Shown in pieces: positions 1-8,452 of a stretch of DNA of 64,000 nucleotides. The translations under genes were made by a program, and so were the position numbers. The notes under the pieces were generated by a model. It did no database searches. It was given only the letters and a program-made list of their open reading frames with translations, and was not told the origin of the DNA. How positions within the stretch are numbered: the first letter of the stretch is position 1; each line of letters starts with the position of its first letter. The DNA is from Pseudonocardia kunmingensis (lineage in GTDB: Bacteria > Actinomycetota > Actinomycetes > Mycobacteriales > Pseudonocardiaceae), in NCBI RefSeq assembly GCF_006716445.1, contig NZ_VFPA01000009.1, positions 62,001 to 126,000 on the forward strand, given 5' to 3'.

Positions 1-260
1 CGGTGCCCCCGCCCGCCCTCACCTGGGGCGCCGCTGGTTCTGCCTCGGCCGAACCGGCCGGCGAACCGACACCTTCGTAAGCACCGCACGGACGGCCCAT
101 ATGCCCGCCCCGGATCGTTCAGCCTGGATCCACCGGATAGGCCGGGCTCATGGGCTGGCTGATCTTGGTCGGGGTGTGTGGCGCGGTGGGCGTGGTCGGT
201 TCGCCGGTCTGTCCGGCTGTTCCACTGCAGGTTCTCCGGTCGTGGCCCTCGGGCCGGTGG
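1..260. other. gene-free stretch at window edge
   Basis: No reading frame here resembles a known protein and no convincing start with a ribosome binding site was seen. It lies next to transposase debris, so it may be the outer end of a decayed element cut by the window edge. Confidence 0.4.
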
Positions 261-705
261 TCAGGGTGCGGCCGGGAGGGGGTCGTGCAAGGCGATGCGC
301 AGCAGCGCATCGAGCCCGGCTCCCCAGGGCCATCGCCGAGGTAGGTGCAGCACGAGCCGTCCGGCGGAGCGGGCGAGCCGGGCCGGGACGCCGATGAGCC
401 GGTCGCGCAGGGTCCCGGTGCGGGCGCGGGCGTGCAGGGTGCCGGCGAGCGCGCCAGCGGCGCGGGTGAGGTTGAAGGCGATGGTCGCGTAGGCCGGCCA
501 GGCCGCGTTCGCGGTGAACCGCCCGGAGGGCAGGTGGGCGAGGGCGGAGTTCTTCAGGTCCGCGATGACCTGCTCGACGATGGCGTGGTCGCGGTGGGTG
601 CCTCCGCGGTGAGCATCGGCTCGGGGTTGTCGGTGAACACCGCGTGGAACCGGTGGGTGGCGAACAGCGCCGACTGGCCGGCTGGCACCGACAGGCTCCC
701 GGCGA
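261..705 (-). pseudogene. IS1380-family transposase, C-terminal remnant
   Basis: Two minus-strand frames joined by a frameshift near position 605 give the C-terminal part of an IS1380-type DDE transposase. The upstream frame reads a segment around HAVFTDNPEP; the downstream frame continues with AIVEQVIADLKNSALAHLPSG and NAAWPAYATIAFNLTRAAG. These match the family's last catalytic-domain block, whose EQV glutamate is part of the DDE triad. The N-terminal two thirds are missing, so the copy is inactive. Its truncated end abuts a fragment of a different transposase on the opposite strand, which implies a recombination or insertion junction near position 704. Confidence 0.72.
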
Positions 706-896
706 TGAGACGCGGGGAGCTGCGCGGGCGGATCTCGACCAAGCCCGGCCTCAACCGCTACCTGCGGGTGACCCCCGGCGGGCTGCTGCGCGTCGACAAG
801 ACCAAGATCACGGCCGAGGGGAACCTGGACGGGAAGTACCTGCTGCGCTGCTCGGACCCGCACCTCTCGGCCGCCGACATCGCCCTGGGCTACTAG
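703..896 (+). pseudogene. IS1634-like transposase fragment
   Basis: A short plus-strand frame contains TKPGLNRYLRVTPGGLLRVD and LDGKYLLRCSDPHLSAADIA, followed by LGY and a stop codon. This block is typical of the central part of IS1634 (IS4 superfamily) transposases, which normally continue for more than 100 residues beyond this point. Both ends are missing, so this is a relic and not a working gene. The exact upstream junction with the IS1380 remnant is inferred from where the similarity begins. Confidence 0.6.
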
Positions 897-982
897 ACGG
901 TATGGAGGTCCGGGCTGGGGCCTCGCCACATGTGAACGTGGGTTGCCGGGCAGGAGCGGGTCCTGGCCGGTAGAGCCACAAG

Positions 983-2092
983 ATGTGGGAGGCCCCAGTG
1001 GACCGGAAGCGTACGAGTGTCGGGCTGGATGTGCACGCACGATCGGTGGTGGCGTGTGGCCTGGACGGGGTGACGGGGGAGCTGTCCGAGCGCCGGTTGA
1101 CCCCGGACCACGCCGAACTCCTGGGCTGGCTGCAGGCGCTGCCCGGTCCGGTCGAGGTGGTCTACGAGGCGGGTCCGACCGGGTTCGGGTTGGCCCGGTT
1201 CTTGACAGGGCGGGGAGTCCGGTGCCGGGTGGCGGCGCCCTCGCGGCTGCAACGCCCGTCCGGAGACCGGGTCAAGACCGACAAGCGCGATGCCCGGCAT
1301 CTGGCCCGGCTTCTACATCTCGAGGAGATCGTCTCGATCGCGGTGCCGAGCGTGGAACAGGAGGCCGCCCGGGATCTGGTGCGGGCTCGCGAAGATGTCC
1401 GGTGTGATCTGATGTCGGCCCGGCATCGGCTGTCGAAGCTGCTGCTGCGCCAGGGGATCGTCTACTACGGCGGGAAGCCCTGGACGGTGAACCATGACCT
1501 ATGGCTGCGGGCCCGTCGCCGGCAGCCGGTGTTCGACCAGCCCGGCCTGGGGCTGGCATTCGACATCGCCTACGACACGATGCCGGCCACGGTGGCCCGT
1601 CGGGACCGGCTCGACACCGCGATCGCTGAGATGGCCACCGAGAGTGAGTTCACCCCGGTCGTGACTCGGTTGGGCTGCCTGCGCGGGGTGTCGACGCTGA
1701 CCGCGTTCGGGCTCGCGGTCGAGATCGGGGACTGGCAGCGGTTGACCGGCCGGTCGATCGGCGCCTACCTCGGGCTGGTCCCGACCGAGTCCTCCTCGGG
1801 GGCGTCACGCTCGCAGGGATCGATCACCAAGACCGGCAACGCTCACGCCCGACGGTTGTTGATCGAGGCCGCTTGGCATCACCGGCGTCCGAGCCGGCCC
1901 AGCGTGGTCCTGCGGCGCCGCCAGGACAAGGCCGGGGCCGCGGCACGGGACCGGGGTGAGCGGGCCAACCGGCGCCTGCACGCCCGCTGGGCCCGGTTCG
2001 ACGCCCGCCACAAGCTCCCGGTCGTGGCGAACACCGCGATCGCCCGCGAGCTCGCCGGCTGGTGCTGGTCGCTCGCCGTCATCGACGACTGA
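983..2092 (+). CDS. IS110-family transposase (DEDD)
   Basis: This 369-residue protein has the two-domain layout of IS110/IS116/IS902 transposases and a usual full length. The N-terminal RuvC-like DEDD domain shows D16 in GLDVHA, E62 in VYEAGP, and D100 and D103 in KTDKRDA. The C-terminal Tnp_20 domain contains GAYLGLVPTESSSG and GSITKTGNAHARR, including the conserved serine. The enzyme would move its own element by recombination without terminal inverted repeats, as known for this family. An ATG at 983 is used here, but an in-frame GTG at 998 gives almost the same protein. It looks intact. The element ends cannot be placed without a second copy or an empty site. Confidence 0.9.
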   Translation: MWEAPVDRKRTSVGLDVHARSVVACGLDGVTGELSERRLTPDHAELLGWLQALPGPVEVVYEAGPTGFGLARFLTGRGVRCRVAAPSRLQRPSGDRVKTDKRDARHLARLLHLEEIVSIAVPSVEQEAARDLVRAREDVRCDLMSARHRLSKLLLRQGIVYYGGKPWTVNHDLWLRARRRQPVFDQPGLGLAFDIAYDTMPATVARRDRLDTAIAEMATESEFTPVVTRLGCLRGVSTLTAFGLAVEIGDWQRLTGRSIGAYLGLVPTESSSGASRSQGSITKTGNAHARRLLIEAAWHHRRPSRPSVVLRRRQDKAGAAARDRGERANRRLHARWARFDARHKLPVVANTAIARELAGWCWSLAVIDD

Positions 2093-2422
2093 CCAGCGGT
2101 CCCCACGATCGTCCGGAGCAGCACCGATGGCGACGGCTGCGCCTGTGAGCGGGACCCGCGAACGCCCTATGAGCAACCCTCTCCTGCCAACCCGTCGCCG
2201 GGGAGCAGAAGACCGGTGACGCTCGCTGCTAGACCGCGGAAACCTGCTCGCGCCGAACAGTCCGTCCTGCGGTATCCAACCCGCGCATATCAGACTGACA
2301 ACGCGTCGAACGCCGACACGCTCGCCGCCACCACGCTGTTCCGGACAACTGAAGCGGTGCCCACGACGACGGTCCTGGGCACCGCTTCACCCTGCCCCCT
2401 TGACAGAACGGCCTACATATCA
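2093..2422. other. gene-free spacer between IS110 and IS5 elements
   Basis: This 330-bp spacer should contain the right end of the IS110-type element and the target into which the IS5-type element inserted. No gene or strong structure was recognised. Confidence 0.5.
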
Positions 2423-3381
2423 GGGCGTGTCCTGTAAGGGTCCTGACCTGCGATCGGTGATCATGCTTGGGTGGTAGGGCGTGGTGAGCTGGTGGTAGGA
2501 CGTGGTGAGCTGACGGACAAGGCCTGGGCGCGGATCGAGCCGTTGCTGCCACCGGTCGCAGGGCGGGGTCGCCGGTGGCGCGATCACCGCCAGGTGATCA
2601 ACGCGATCCTGTGGAAACTGCGCACCGGGGCCCCCTGGCGGGACCTGCCCGACCGCTACGGGCCCTGGAAGACCGCGCACGAGCGCCTGCGGGTCTGGAC
2701 CGCGGATGGCACGTGGGAACGCATCCTCGACGACGTGATCGTCAAAGACGACTCCGTCGGGAACGTGGAGTGGACCGTCAGCATCGACTCCAGCAACGTC
2801 CGGGCCCACCAGCACTCCGCCGGGGCCCGGAAAAAGGGGGCTGCAGCACCGAGTGGGTCGAAGCCCTCGCCGTCGACGGAGAAGCCCTCGGACGATCCCG
2901 CGGCGGGCTGACCAGCAAGGTCCACCTCGCCGTCGACGGACGCGGCCTGCCGATGTCGGTGATCCTGACTCCGGGTCAGGCCGGGGACAACCCGCAACTG
3001 CTCCCGCTGCTCGACCAGGTCTCGGTCGGCCGGGACGGGCCCGGCCGACCCCGCAAACGGCCCGACCGGGTGCTGGCCGACAAGGCCTACTCCCACCCCT
3101 CGACCCGAGCGGCGCTGCGCCGGCGCGGGATCGCGTTCACCAGCCCCGAGCGCAGCGATCAGATCCAGCGCCGACGCGCGAAGGGCTCGCGGGGCGGTCG
3201 CCCACCCACGTTCGACCAGGCCCTTTACGCCAGTCGCAACGTGGTCGAGCGCTGCTTCAACCGGCTCAAACAGTTCCGCGCCCTCGCCACCCGCTACGCG
3301 AAGCGCGTGGCCTACTACCGATCAGAGATCATCATCGCGGCCACCGTGTTGTGGCTGCGCACGGACTTACAGGACACGGCC
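2423..3381 (+). mobile_element. IS5-family insertion sequence with matching ends
   Basis: The left end GGGCGTGTCCTGTAAG (2423-2438) and the right end, which reads GGCCGTGTCCTGTAAG on the complementary strand (3366-3381), match at 15 of 16 bases. They bracket a single transposase unit, giving an element of about 0.96 kb, normal for the IS427 subgroup of IS5. No clear target duplication was recognised next to the ends. The element looks complete and potentially mobile. Confidence 0.8.
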
Positions 3382-3384
3382 TAG
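2471..3384 (+). CDS. IS5-family transposase made by -1 frameshift
   Basis: The protein is encoded in two overlapping frames. The first frame (2471-2911, GTG start) encodes the helix-turn-helix and the first catalytic aspartate in SIDSSNVRAHQ. The second, in the -1 frame, ends at 3384 and supplies the second aspartate in LADKAYSHPSTR and the glutamate in ERCFNRLKQFRALATRYAK. Together they form a complete DDE transposase of about 300 residues. A slippery run of five A and five G at 2831-2840 sits where the two frames must join. Programmed frameshifting of this kind is standard in the IS427 subgroup, so the split does not by itself mean the gene is dead. The stop lies just past the right terminal repeat. 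Confidence 0.85.
2831..2840 (+). promoter_or_regulatory. slippery frameshift site in IS5 transposase
   Basis: AAAAAGGGGG lies in the overlap of the two transposase frames, exactly where the catalytic-domain homology passes from one frame to the -1 frame. Confidence 0.7.
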
Positions 3385-3546
3385 CGAGTCGCGGGAGCAC
3401 CCCCGCCGAGCACGACACCGGGCCGCTACTGGGCCCCGGGCGCGATCATGGCCTTCCTCGAAGCCCTCTGATTATGCCGACGTCTCGCGCCCGTTCGCTC
3501 CCGTGGAGCAGGACGTTCTCACCGAGGTCGGCATACGGCATAACCG

Positions 3547-3572
3547 ACGTTGTGCCGACGTCGGCACAACGT
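3547..3572. repeat. 26-bp perfect palindrome
   Basis: The arms ACGTTGTGCCGAC and GTCGGCACAACGT are exact reverse complements with no spacer. Related words occur at about 3475-3486 and 3528-3546. It lies at the edge of the hsdR relic and could be two abutting ends of a lost transposon or a recombinase site. Confidence 0.6.
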
Positions 3573-3672
3573 GGAGTAGGTGACGTAGTTCGCCAGCACG
3601 TCGAGGATGAAGCGCTCCTCGATGGCCTGGCGCATCGAGTAGAGGTGGAACGGCTCCTGCCGTACTCCGGAC
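3571..3672 (-). pseudogene. type I restriction subunit R (HsdR) relic
   Basis: One minus-strand frame reads QEPFHLYSMRQAIEERFILD followed by VLANYVTYSTL. This closely resembles the helicase-domain end segment found in HsdR-type DEAD/H-box subunits of type I restriction enzymes. Only about 34 codons survive, with no start, so it is a relic. It shows that a restriction-modification locus once existed here or was brought in on a mobile element. The rest of the locus is not in this window. Confidence 0.55.
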
Positions 3673-3838
3673 GGGAGCGAGGCGTCGGGGATCGCGCGTC
3701 CTTGCGGGGGACCGTCGGTACAGCGAGGCGATCTCCACCCCGGCCGTCGCGGCGATCTCGGCCTTCGTCGCGTGTGGGGCCGCGGTCAGCACGAGACCTC
3801 CATGGAGTCGTGCTGTCCGGGGCTGACCGGGCGACTGG

Positions 3839-4606
3839 CTATCGCGCCCGCGCCGCTGCGAGCTGGTCGGAGATCTGTGTGACTCCCTGGGCGACGAATG
3901 CAGTGTCGGAGGAGCAGGTGACGATCAGCCCGCCGCGTTCGATCCAGTACGCGCCGTCCTCGGCGCTGGCGGCGAAGTACCCGAAGGGCACGCCGCGCTG
4001 CCGGCAGCGGTCCATCACGCTCTGCATGGTGTCGCGCACCCGGGGGTTGGTCCGGTCGTGCAGGTGGCCCATCGAGATGGCGAGGTCGGCCGGGCCGACC
4101 ATGACGCCGCTGAGTCCGGGCACGGCCAGGATGTCGTCGAGGTTCTTGACCGCCTCCTCCGTCTCTACCTGGATGATCACAACGACGTTGTCGTTGGCGT
4201 GCCGGGCGTACTGCTCGGGCCCGCCGTGGATGCGTTGGGCCCGGCGCGGTCCCCAGCTCCGGTTGCCTTCCGGGGGGTAGCGCACCGCGGCGACGGCCCG
4301 GATGGCGTCGTCGGCGGTGTTGACCATGGGCACGATCACGCCGTCGGCGCCGGCGTCGAGGATCTGGCCGATCGCGACCGTGTCGTTGGACGGCGGGCGG
4401 ACCAGTACGGACAGCTCGGTGGGCTGGAGCGCGATCAGGGTGCGCTGCAGTGTCTCGATGGTGATGGCGATGTGCTGGAAGTCGATGAACAGGAAGTCGA
4501 GCGCGACGTCACGCAGCGTCTCGGTGACGGATTCGTCCTGGATCACGTGGCTGATCCCGACGACCGGGCGACCCTGCTGGACGGATGTCAGCAAGCGGCT
4601 CTTCAC
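3839..4606 (-). CDS. HpcH/HpaI-family aldolase
   Basis: This 255-residue protein belongs to the HpcH/HpaI class II pyruvate aldolase family (2,4-dihydroxyhept-2-ene-1,7-dioate aldolase type), which cleaves or forms hydroxy-acids that yield pyruvate or a related keto acid. The key residues fall where expected: H45 in FQHIAI as the base, R70 in VLVRPP for the carboxylate, and the metal ligands E148 in QVETE and D174 in GPADLAISMG. The GTG start overlaps the stop of the upstream ATPase gene (GTGA), so it is translationally coupled to the transporter operon. That arrangement suggests it degrades something the importer brings in, but the natural substrate cannot be read from the sequence. The fold's usual length is about 250-260 residues, so the gene looks complete. 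Confidence 0.88.
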   Translation of the reverse strand: MKSRLLTSVQQGRPVVGISHVIQDESVTETLRDVALDFLFIDFQHIAITIETLQRTLIALQPTELSVLVRPPSNDTVAIGQILDAGADGVIVPMVNTADDAIRAVAAVRYPPEGNRSWGPRRAQRIHGGPEQYARHANDNVVVIIQVETEEAVKNLDDILAVPGLSGVMVGPADLAISMGHLHDRTNPRVRDTMQSVMDRCRQRGVPFGYFAASAEDGAYWIERGGLIVTCSSDTAFVAQGVTQISDQLAAARAR

Positions 4607-5619
4607 GGGGTGGTCCTCACTTCTTCGATCATTGATGGGTCGATCTCGCGCCAGAAGTGGCAGGCGACGGAGACCCCGTCACCGGCCGGCTCCAGGCGGG
4701 GTTCCTCGGTCGCGCAGCGGTCCTGCGCGAATGGGCAGCGGGTCCGGAACCGGCAACCGGACGGTGGGTCGGTCGGGCTGGGGATCTCGCCGGTCAGGAT
4801 CCGGCGGCGGCGGGGTGCGTCCGGGTCGGGCACCGGGATCGCCGAGGTCAGGGCTTGTGTGTAGGGGTGGCGGGGGGTGGTGAAGACGGTGCCGCTCGGA
4901 CCCTCCTCGACGATCTTGCCGAGGTACATGACCGCGGTGCGCCGGGACACGTGCCGCACGACGTTGAGGTCGTGGGCGATGAACAGGTAGGCCACGCCCA
5001 TCTCGCGTTGGAGGTCCTTGAGCAGCCGCAGGATCTGGGCCTGGACGCTGACGTCCAGCGCGGCGACCGGTTCGTCGCAGACCACGAGGGCGGGCTCGAC
5101 CGCCAGGGCCCTGGCGATCCCGATCCGTTGGCGCTGGCCGCCTGAGAACTCGTGCGGGTAGCGGGTGAGGGAGTCGGCGGGCAGCCCAACGAGGTCCAGG
5201 AGCTCGGTGACCCGCCGTCGGCGGCTCGCGCGGTCGCCGATGCGGTGGATCTCCAGGGGTTCCCGGATGATCTCGCCGACCTTCATTCGGGCGTTGAGGC
5301 TGCCGAACGGGTCCTGGAACACCATCTGCGCGCGTTTGCGGAGCAGCTCGCGGCCTGCAGCGCCGGTCAGGTCGGTCCCTTCGAGGTGGATGGAGCCGGC
5401 GTCGAGGGGTACGAGCTGCAGGACGGCGCGGCCGGTGGTGCTCTTGCCCGAGCCGGACTCGCCGACCAGGCCTAGCGTTTCGCCGGGGTCGATCCGCAGC
5501 GACACGCCGTCGACCGCACGCACCACGGAGCGCTTCCACGCTCCGGGGGCCCGGGCGACCTTGAAGCTCACTGCGAGGTCGACGACGTCGAGCAGTGGCC
5601 GGTCGGTCGTGCAGGTCAT
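4603..5619 (-). CDS. oppF: Opp/Dpp ABC transporter ATPase, OppF type
   Basis: This 338-residue cytoplasmic ATPase would drive an oligopeptide/dipeptide-type ABC importer together with the OppD-type subunit. It has Walker A GESGSGKST (53-61), the Q-loop glutamine at about 102, the signature FSGGQRQR (158-165) and Walker B VVCDEP (about 179-184). The C-terminal extension with GCRFRTRCPFAQ is the oligopeptide-transport cysteine-rich tail typical of OppD/OppF. The ATG start overlaps the oppD stop (ATGA), and its own stop overlaps the aldolase start, so the genes form one translationally coupled operon. The domain order is complete. Confidence 0.92.
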   Translation of the reverse strand: MTCTTDRPLLDVVDLAVSFKVARAPGAWKRSVVRAVDGVSLRIDPGETLGLVGESGSGKSTTGRAVLQLVPLDAGSIHLEGTDLTGAAGRELLRKRAQMVFQDPFGSLNARMKVGEIIREPLEIHRIGDRASRRRRVTELLDLVGLPADSLTRYPHEFSGGQRQRIGIARALAVEPALVVCDEPVAALDVSVQAQILRLLKDLQREMGVAYLFIAHDLNVVRHVSRRTAVMYLGKIVEEGPSGTVFTTPRHPYTQALTSAIPVPDPDAPRRRRILTGEIPSPTDPPSGCRFRTRCPFAQDRCATEEPRLEPAGDGVSVACHFWREIDPSMIEEVRTTP

Positions 5620-6626
5620 CGGAGCACTTTCCCGTCATCGACGGTGCCGCGGGTGGAGGGGTCGGCGAGGTGGCAGGCGGCCTCGTGTTCCGGTCCGACG
5701 GTGCGCAGTACCGGCTTGTCGTCGTGGCACCGGTCGTGCACCAGCGGGCAGCGCGGTGCGAACGAGCAGCCCGGAGGGAGTTGGCCGAGCTGCGGGGGTG
5801 CGCCCGGGATCGGGGCGAGGTCGACGGTGTCGGGCGACTCCAGGTCCCGCACGGTCTGCAGCAGGGCCTGTGTGTAGGGGTGCGCGGGGTTGCGGAACAG
5901 GTTTCGCGCATCGGCGCGCTCGACGACCCGCCCGGCGTACATGACGTTGACCTCGTCGGCCGCCTCGGCGACGACCCCGAGGTCGTGGGAGATGAGCAGC
6001 ACGGCCATCCCCAGTTCGGCCTGCAGTCGCTGCAGCAGGTCCATGACCTGGGCCTGCAGCGTGACGTCGAGGGCGGTGGTGGGTTCGTCGGCGATCAGCA
6101 GGTCGGGGCCAGCCGTCAGCGCGACCGCGATCATGGCGCGTTGCCGCATCCCGCCGGAGAGCTCGTGCGGGTACTGGTGGACGCGGCGGTGCGGGTCGGG
6201 CATCTCGACGAGCTCGAGCATCTCGACGGCGCGGTCGCGGGCCGCGCAGCCCCGCATACCGTGGTGGCGACGGAGCACCTCGGTGATCTGGTGCCCGATG
6301 GTCAGCACCGGGTTCAGAGCCGACATGGGGTTCTGGAACACCATCGCGATCCGGCGGCCGCGGATGCTGCTCATCTGGTCCTCGGTGAGCCCGGTGAGGT
6401 CGTCGCCGGCCAGCCGGAGAACGGTCGCCGATGCGTGGGAGCCGGGCGGGGTGAGCTTGAGGACGGCCAGTGAGGTCAGGCTCTTGCCCGAGCCCGACTC
6501 CCCGACCAGTGCCACCGTCTGTCCGGTGCGGACGGTGAGCGACACGCCGTCGACGGCGACGCGTTCGGAGTCGGCGGAGCCGAAGGACACCCGAAGGCCC
6601 TCGACCTCCAGCAGGGCGGTGCTCAC
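5616..6626 (-). CDS. oppD: Opp/Dpp ABC transporter ATPase, OppD type
   Basis: The 336-residue partner of OppF contains Walker A GESGSGKS (43-50), the signature LSGGMRQRAMIAVAL, and Walker B LLIADEPTTALDV. It ends with the family's cysteine-containing tail (GCSFAPRCPLVHDRC). The GTG at 6626 is chosen as start because a good ribosome binding site, GGAGGAAA, lies just upstream and the codon overlaps the stop of the upstream permease gene. A longer reading frame extends upstream but is antisense-like and unsupported. The two ATPases form the heterodimeric motor of the importer on the inner face of the membrane. Confidence 0.92.
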   Translation of the reverse strand: MSTALLEVEGLRVSFGSADSERVAVDGVSLTVRTGQTVALVGESGSGKSLTSLAVLKLTPPGSHASATVLRLAGDDLTGLTEDQMSSIRGRRIAMVFQNPMSALNPVLTIGHQITEVLRRHHGMRGCAARDRAVEMLELVEMPDPHRRVHQYPHELSGGMRQRAMIAVALTAGPDLLIADEPTTALDVTLQAQVMDLLQRLQAELGMAVLLISHDLGVVAEAADEVNVMYAGRVVERADARNLFRNPAHPYTQALLQTVRDLESPDTVDLAPIPGAPPQLGQLPPGCSFAPRCPLVHDRCHDDKPVLRTVGPEHEAACHLADPSTRGTVDDGKVLR

Positions 6627-7492
6627 AGGTTTCCTCCACGGGGGTCGAGCATCTTCTGCAGGCCGTCGGCGATCAGGGTCAGGCACAGCACGAGCAGCGC
6701 GATCGTCAGCACCGGGAAGACCGCCGCCGAGTAGGACTGGGACAGGTAGAGCTCGGCGTCGGACAGGATCGAGCCGAGCGACGGCGTCGGGGGCTGGGTT
6801 CCGAGGCCGAGATAGCTCAGCGACGCCTCGGCGACGACCGCGAGCGGCGCGGCGATGGCGAACTGGACCAGCAGCGGGGACACGGCGAACGGGAAGATGT
6901 GACGCCGCATGATGCGCACCCCGGACGCCCCCATCGACCGTGCCGCCTCGACGTGTTCCCCGCGGACGCTGGACAGGGTGATCGCCCGCATCACCCGCGC
7001 GAAGATCGGCACCTCGGCGAGGGCGATGGCGAGCACGACCCCGAACGGTCCCGGTCCGAGCAGCAGGACCAGTGCGAGCGCGAGGAAGATCATGGGCCAG
7101 GCGATCAGCAGGTCGAGCATCCGGGACAGCACGGCGTCGAGCCATCGGCCGAAGTAGCCGGCGAGCAGGCCCAGCGACGTGCCGACGACCGCGGCGATGG
7201 CCACCGCGGCCAGCCCGGAGACCAGCGAGGGTCGAAGCCCGTACAACAGCCGGCTCAGGGTGTCGCGACCGAGGTTGTCGGTGCCGAGCAGGAAGGTGCC
7301 CGACGGGCCCTGCAGCCGGCTGTCGAGGTGCTGCACGATGGGGTCGAACGGCGCGAGCAGGGGGGCGAACAGCGCGGCGAGGACGATGACGGCGAGACCT
7401 GTCCCGCCGACGATCAGCCGCCGGTCGAGCGGGGCGCGGGTGCGCTTCGCGAGCGGGATCGACGCGTCGAGTGCCTCGATGGCGGCCATCAT
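6623..7492 (-). CDS. dppC: Opp/Dpp ABC transporter permease, DppC type
   Basis: This 289-residue inner-membrane permease begins with a cytoplasmic stretch and a membrane segment near residues 29-51. Five more segments follow in the binding-protein-dependent transport domain. The GTDNLGRDTLSRLLYG block and the EAA-type coupling loop around EAARSMGASGVRIMRRHIFP identify the DppC/OppC subfamily. The loop docks onto the ATPases. Its ATG lies inside the end of the dppB gene (4-bp overlap) and its stop overlaps oppD. Family members are about 280-310 residues, so it is full length. Confidence 0.92.
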   Translation of the reverse strand: MMAAIEALDASIPLAKRTRAPLDRRLIVGGTGLAVIVLAALFAPLLAPFDPIVQHLDSRLQGPSGTFLLGTDNLGRDTLSRLLYGLRPSLVSGLAAVAIAAVVGTSLGLLAGYFGRWLDAVLSRMLDLLIAWPMIFLALALVLLLGPGPFGVVLAIALAEVPIFARVMRAITLSSVRGEHVEAARSMGASGVRIMRRHIFPFAVSPLLVQFAIAAPLAVVAEASLSYLGLGTQPPTPSLGSILSDAELYLSQSYSAAVFPVLTIALLVLCLTLIADGLQKMLDPRGGNL

Positions 7493-8439
7493 CGACCCCC
7501 GACCCGGACCCGCGGATCGATCAGCCCGTAGGCGATGTCCACGAGGAACGTCAGTATCAGGAAGATGGCGGCCGCGAGCAGCAGCGCTCCCTGCACGACG
7601 GGGTAGTCGACACCCCGGATCGCCTGGATCGTCAGCCGGCCCAGGCCGGGGTAGGAGAACACGGTCTCCACCACGACGGCCCCGGCCAGCAGGCCGCCGA
7701 GCTGGATACCGGCGATGGTGACGGTCGGGATCAGCGCGTTGCGAAGGCCGTGCTGGACCACGATCGTCGAGCGCCGCAGTCCCTTCGACCGGGCGGTGAC
7801 GATGTAGTCCTGGGACATCGTCTCGCCCAGCGCGACGCGGATGAAGCGGGTGAGCACCGCCGATACGGGGATGGCCAGCGCCAGGGCGGGCAGCAGGATG
7901 AACTGCAGCGCCTCCCAGGCGGACTGCCCGGCGAGCCCGGCACCGGCCGGGGGGAGCAGTCCCAGCTCGACGGACACCACCAGGATGAGGATGGCGCCCA
8001 GGGCGAAGCTCGGGACGGACAGCGACATCGCGGCGAACGCGGAGATCGCCACGTCGACCCGTCCACCGTTGCGCAGCGCCGCGACGATGCCCAGCGCGGC
8101 GCCGACGACGAGGGCGAGCAGCGCGGCCACCGCGGCCAGCCGCGCGGTGTAGCCCAGCGCACCGGCGATGACCTCGGTGACCGGCTGGCTGGTGGCGAAC
8201 GAGGTGCCCAAGTTGAGCCGGAGGGCCTCGGACAGCCAGACCAGGTACTGCTCGGGCAGCGGGCGGTCCAGTCCGAGTCGCTCGCGCTCGATCGCCACCT
8301 GTTCCGGGGTGGCGTCGAGCCCGAGGCGGATGTAGGCGGGGTCCCCCGGTGAGTTCTGGATGACGAGGAAGATCACGACGGAGCCGATGAACAGCATCAG
8401 CGCCAGCTGGGCGAGGCGGGTGAAGGTGTACCTCAGCAT
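7489..8439 (-). CDS. dppB: Opp/Dpp ABC transporter permease, DppB type
   Basis: The 316-residue permease starts with the membrane segment LMLFIGSVVIFLVIQ, followed by the DppB-specific motif NSPGDPAYIRLGLDATPEQV. Five further membrane segments follow. The coupling loop VTARSKGLRRSTIVVQHGLR is well conserved. DppB and DppC together form the translocation channel. This is now the first intact gene of the operon, because the substrate-binding protein gene just upstream is truncated. Without an intact binding protein the importer would depend on one encoded elsewhere. Confidence 0.92.
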   Translation of the reverse strand: MLRYTFTRLAQLALMLFIGSVVIFLVIQNSPGDPAYIRLGLDATPEQVAIERERLGLDRPLPEQYLVWLSEALRLNLGTSFATSQPVTEVIAGALGYTARLAAVAALLALVVGAALGIVAALRNGGRVDVAISAFAAMSLSVPSFALGAILILVVSVELGLLPPAGAGLAGQSAWEALQFILLPALALAIPVSAVLTRFIRVALGETMSQDYIVTARSKGLRRSTIVVQHGLRNALIPTVTIAGIQLGGLLAGAVVVETVFSYPGLGRLTIQAIRGVDYPVVQGALLLAAAIFLILTFLVDIAYGLIDPRVRVGGR

Positions 8440-8452
8440 CGGGATGCGGCCC

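Larger units (their letters stand above)
3385..3838. other. rearranged debris beside the IS5 element
   Basis: No intact gene is present. The stretch holds several scattered copies of the word GCCGACGT, a long perfect palindrome, an hsdR relic, and at 3722-3792 (minus) a short HTH-like piece containing ATKAEIAATAGVEIASLYRR. Together these look like leftovers of repeated insertions. Confidence 0.5.
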
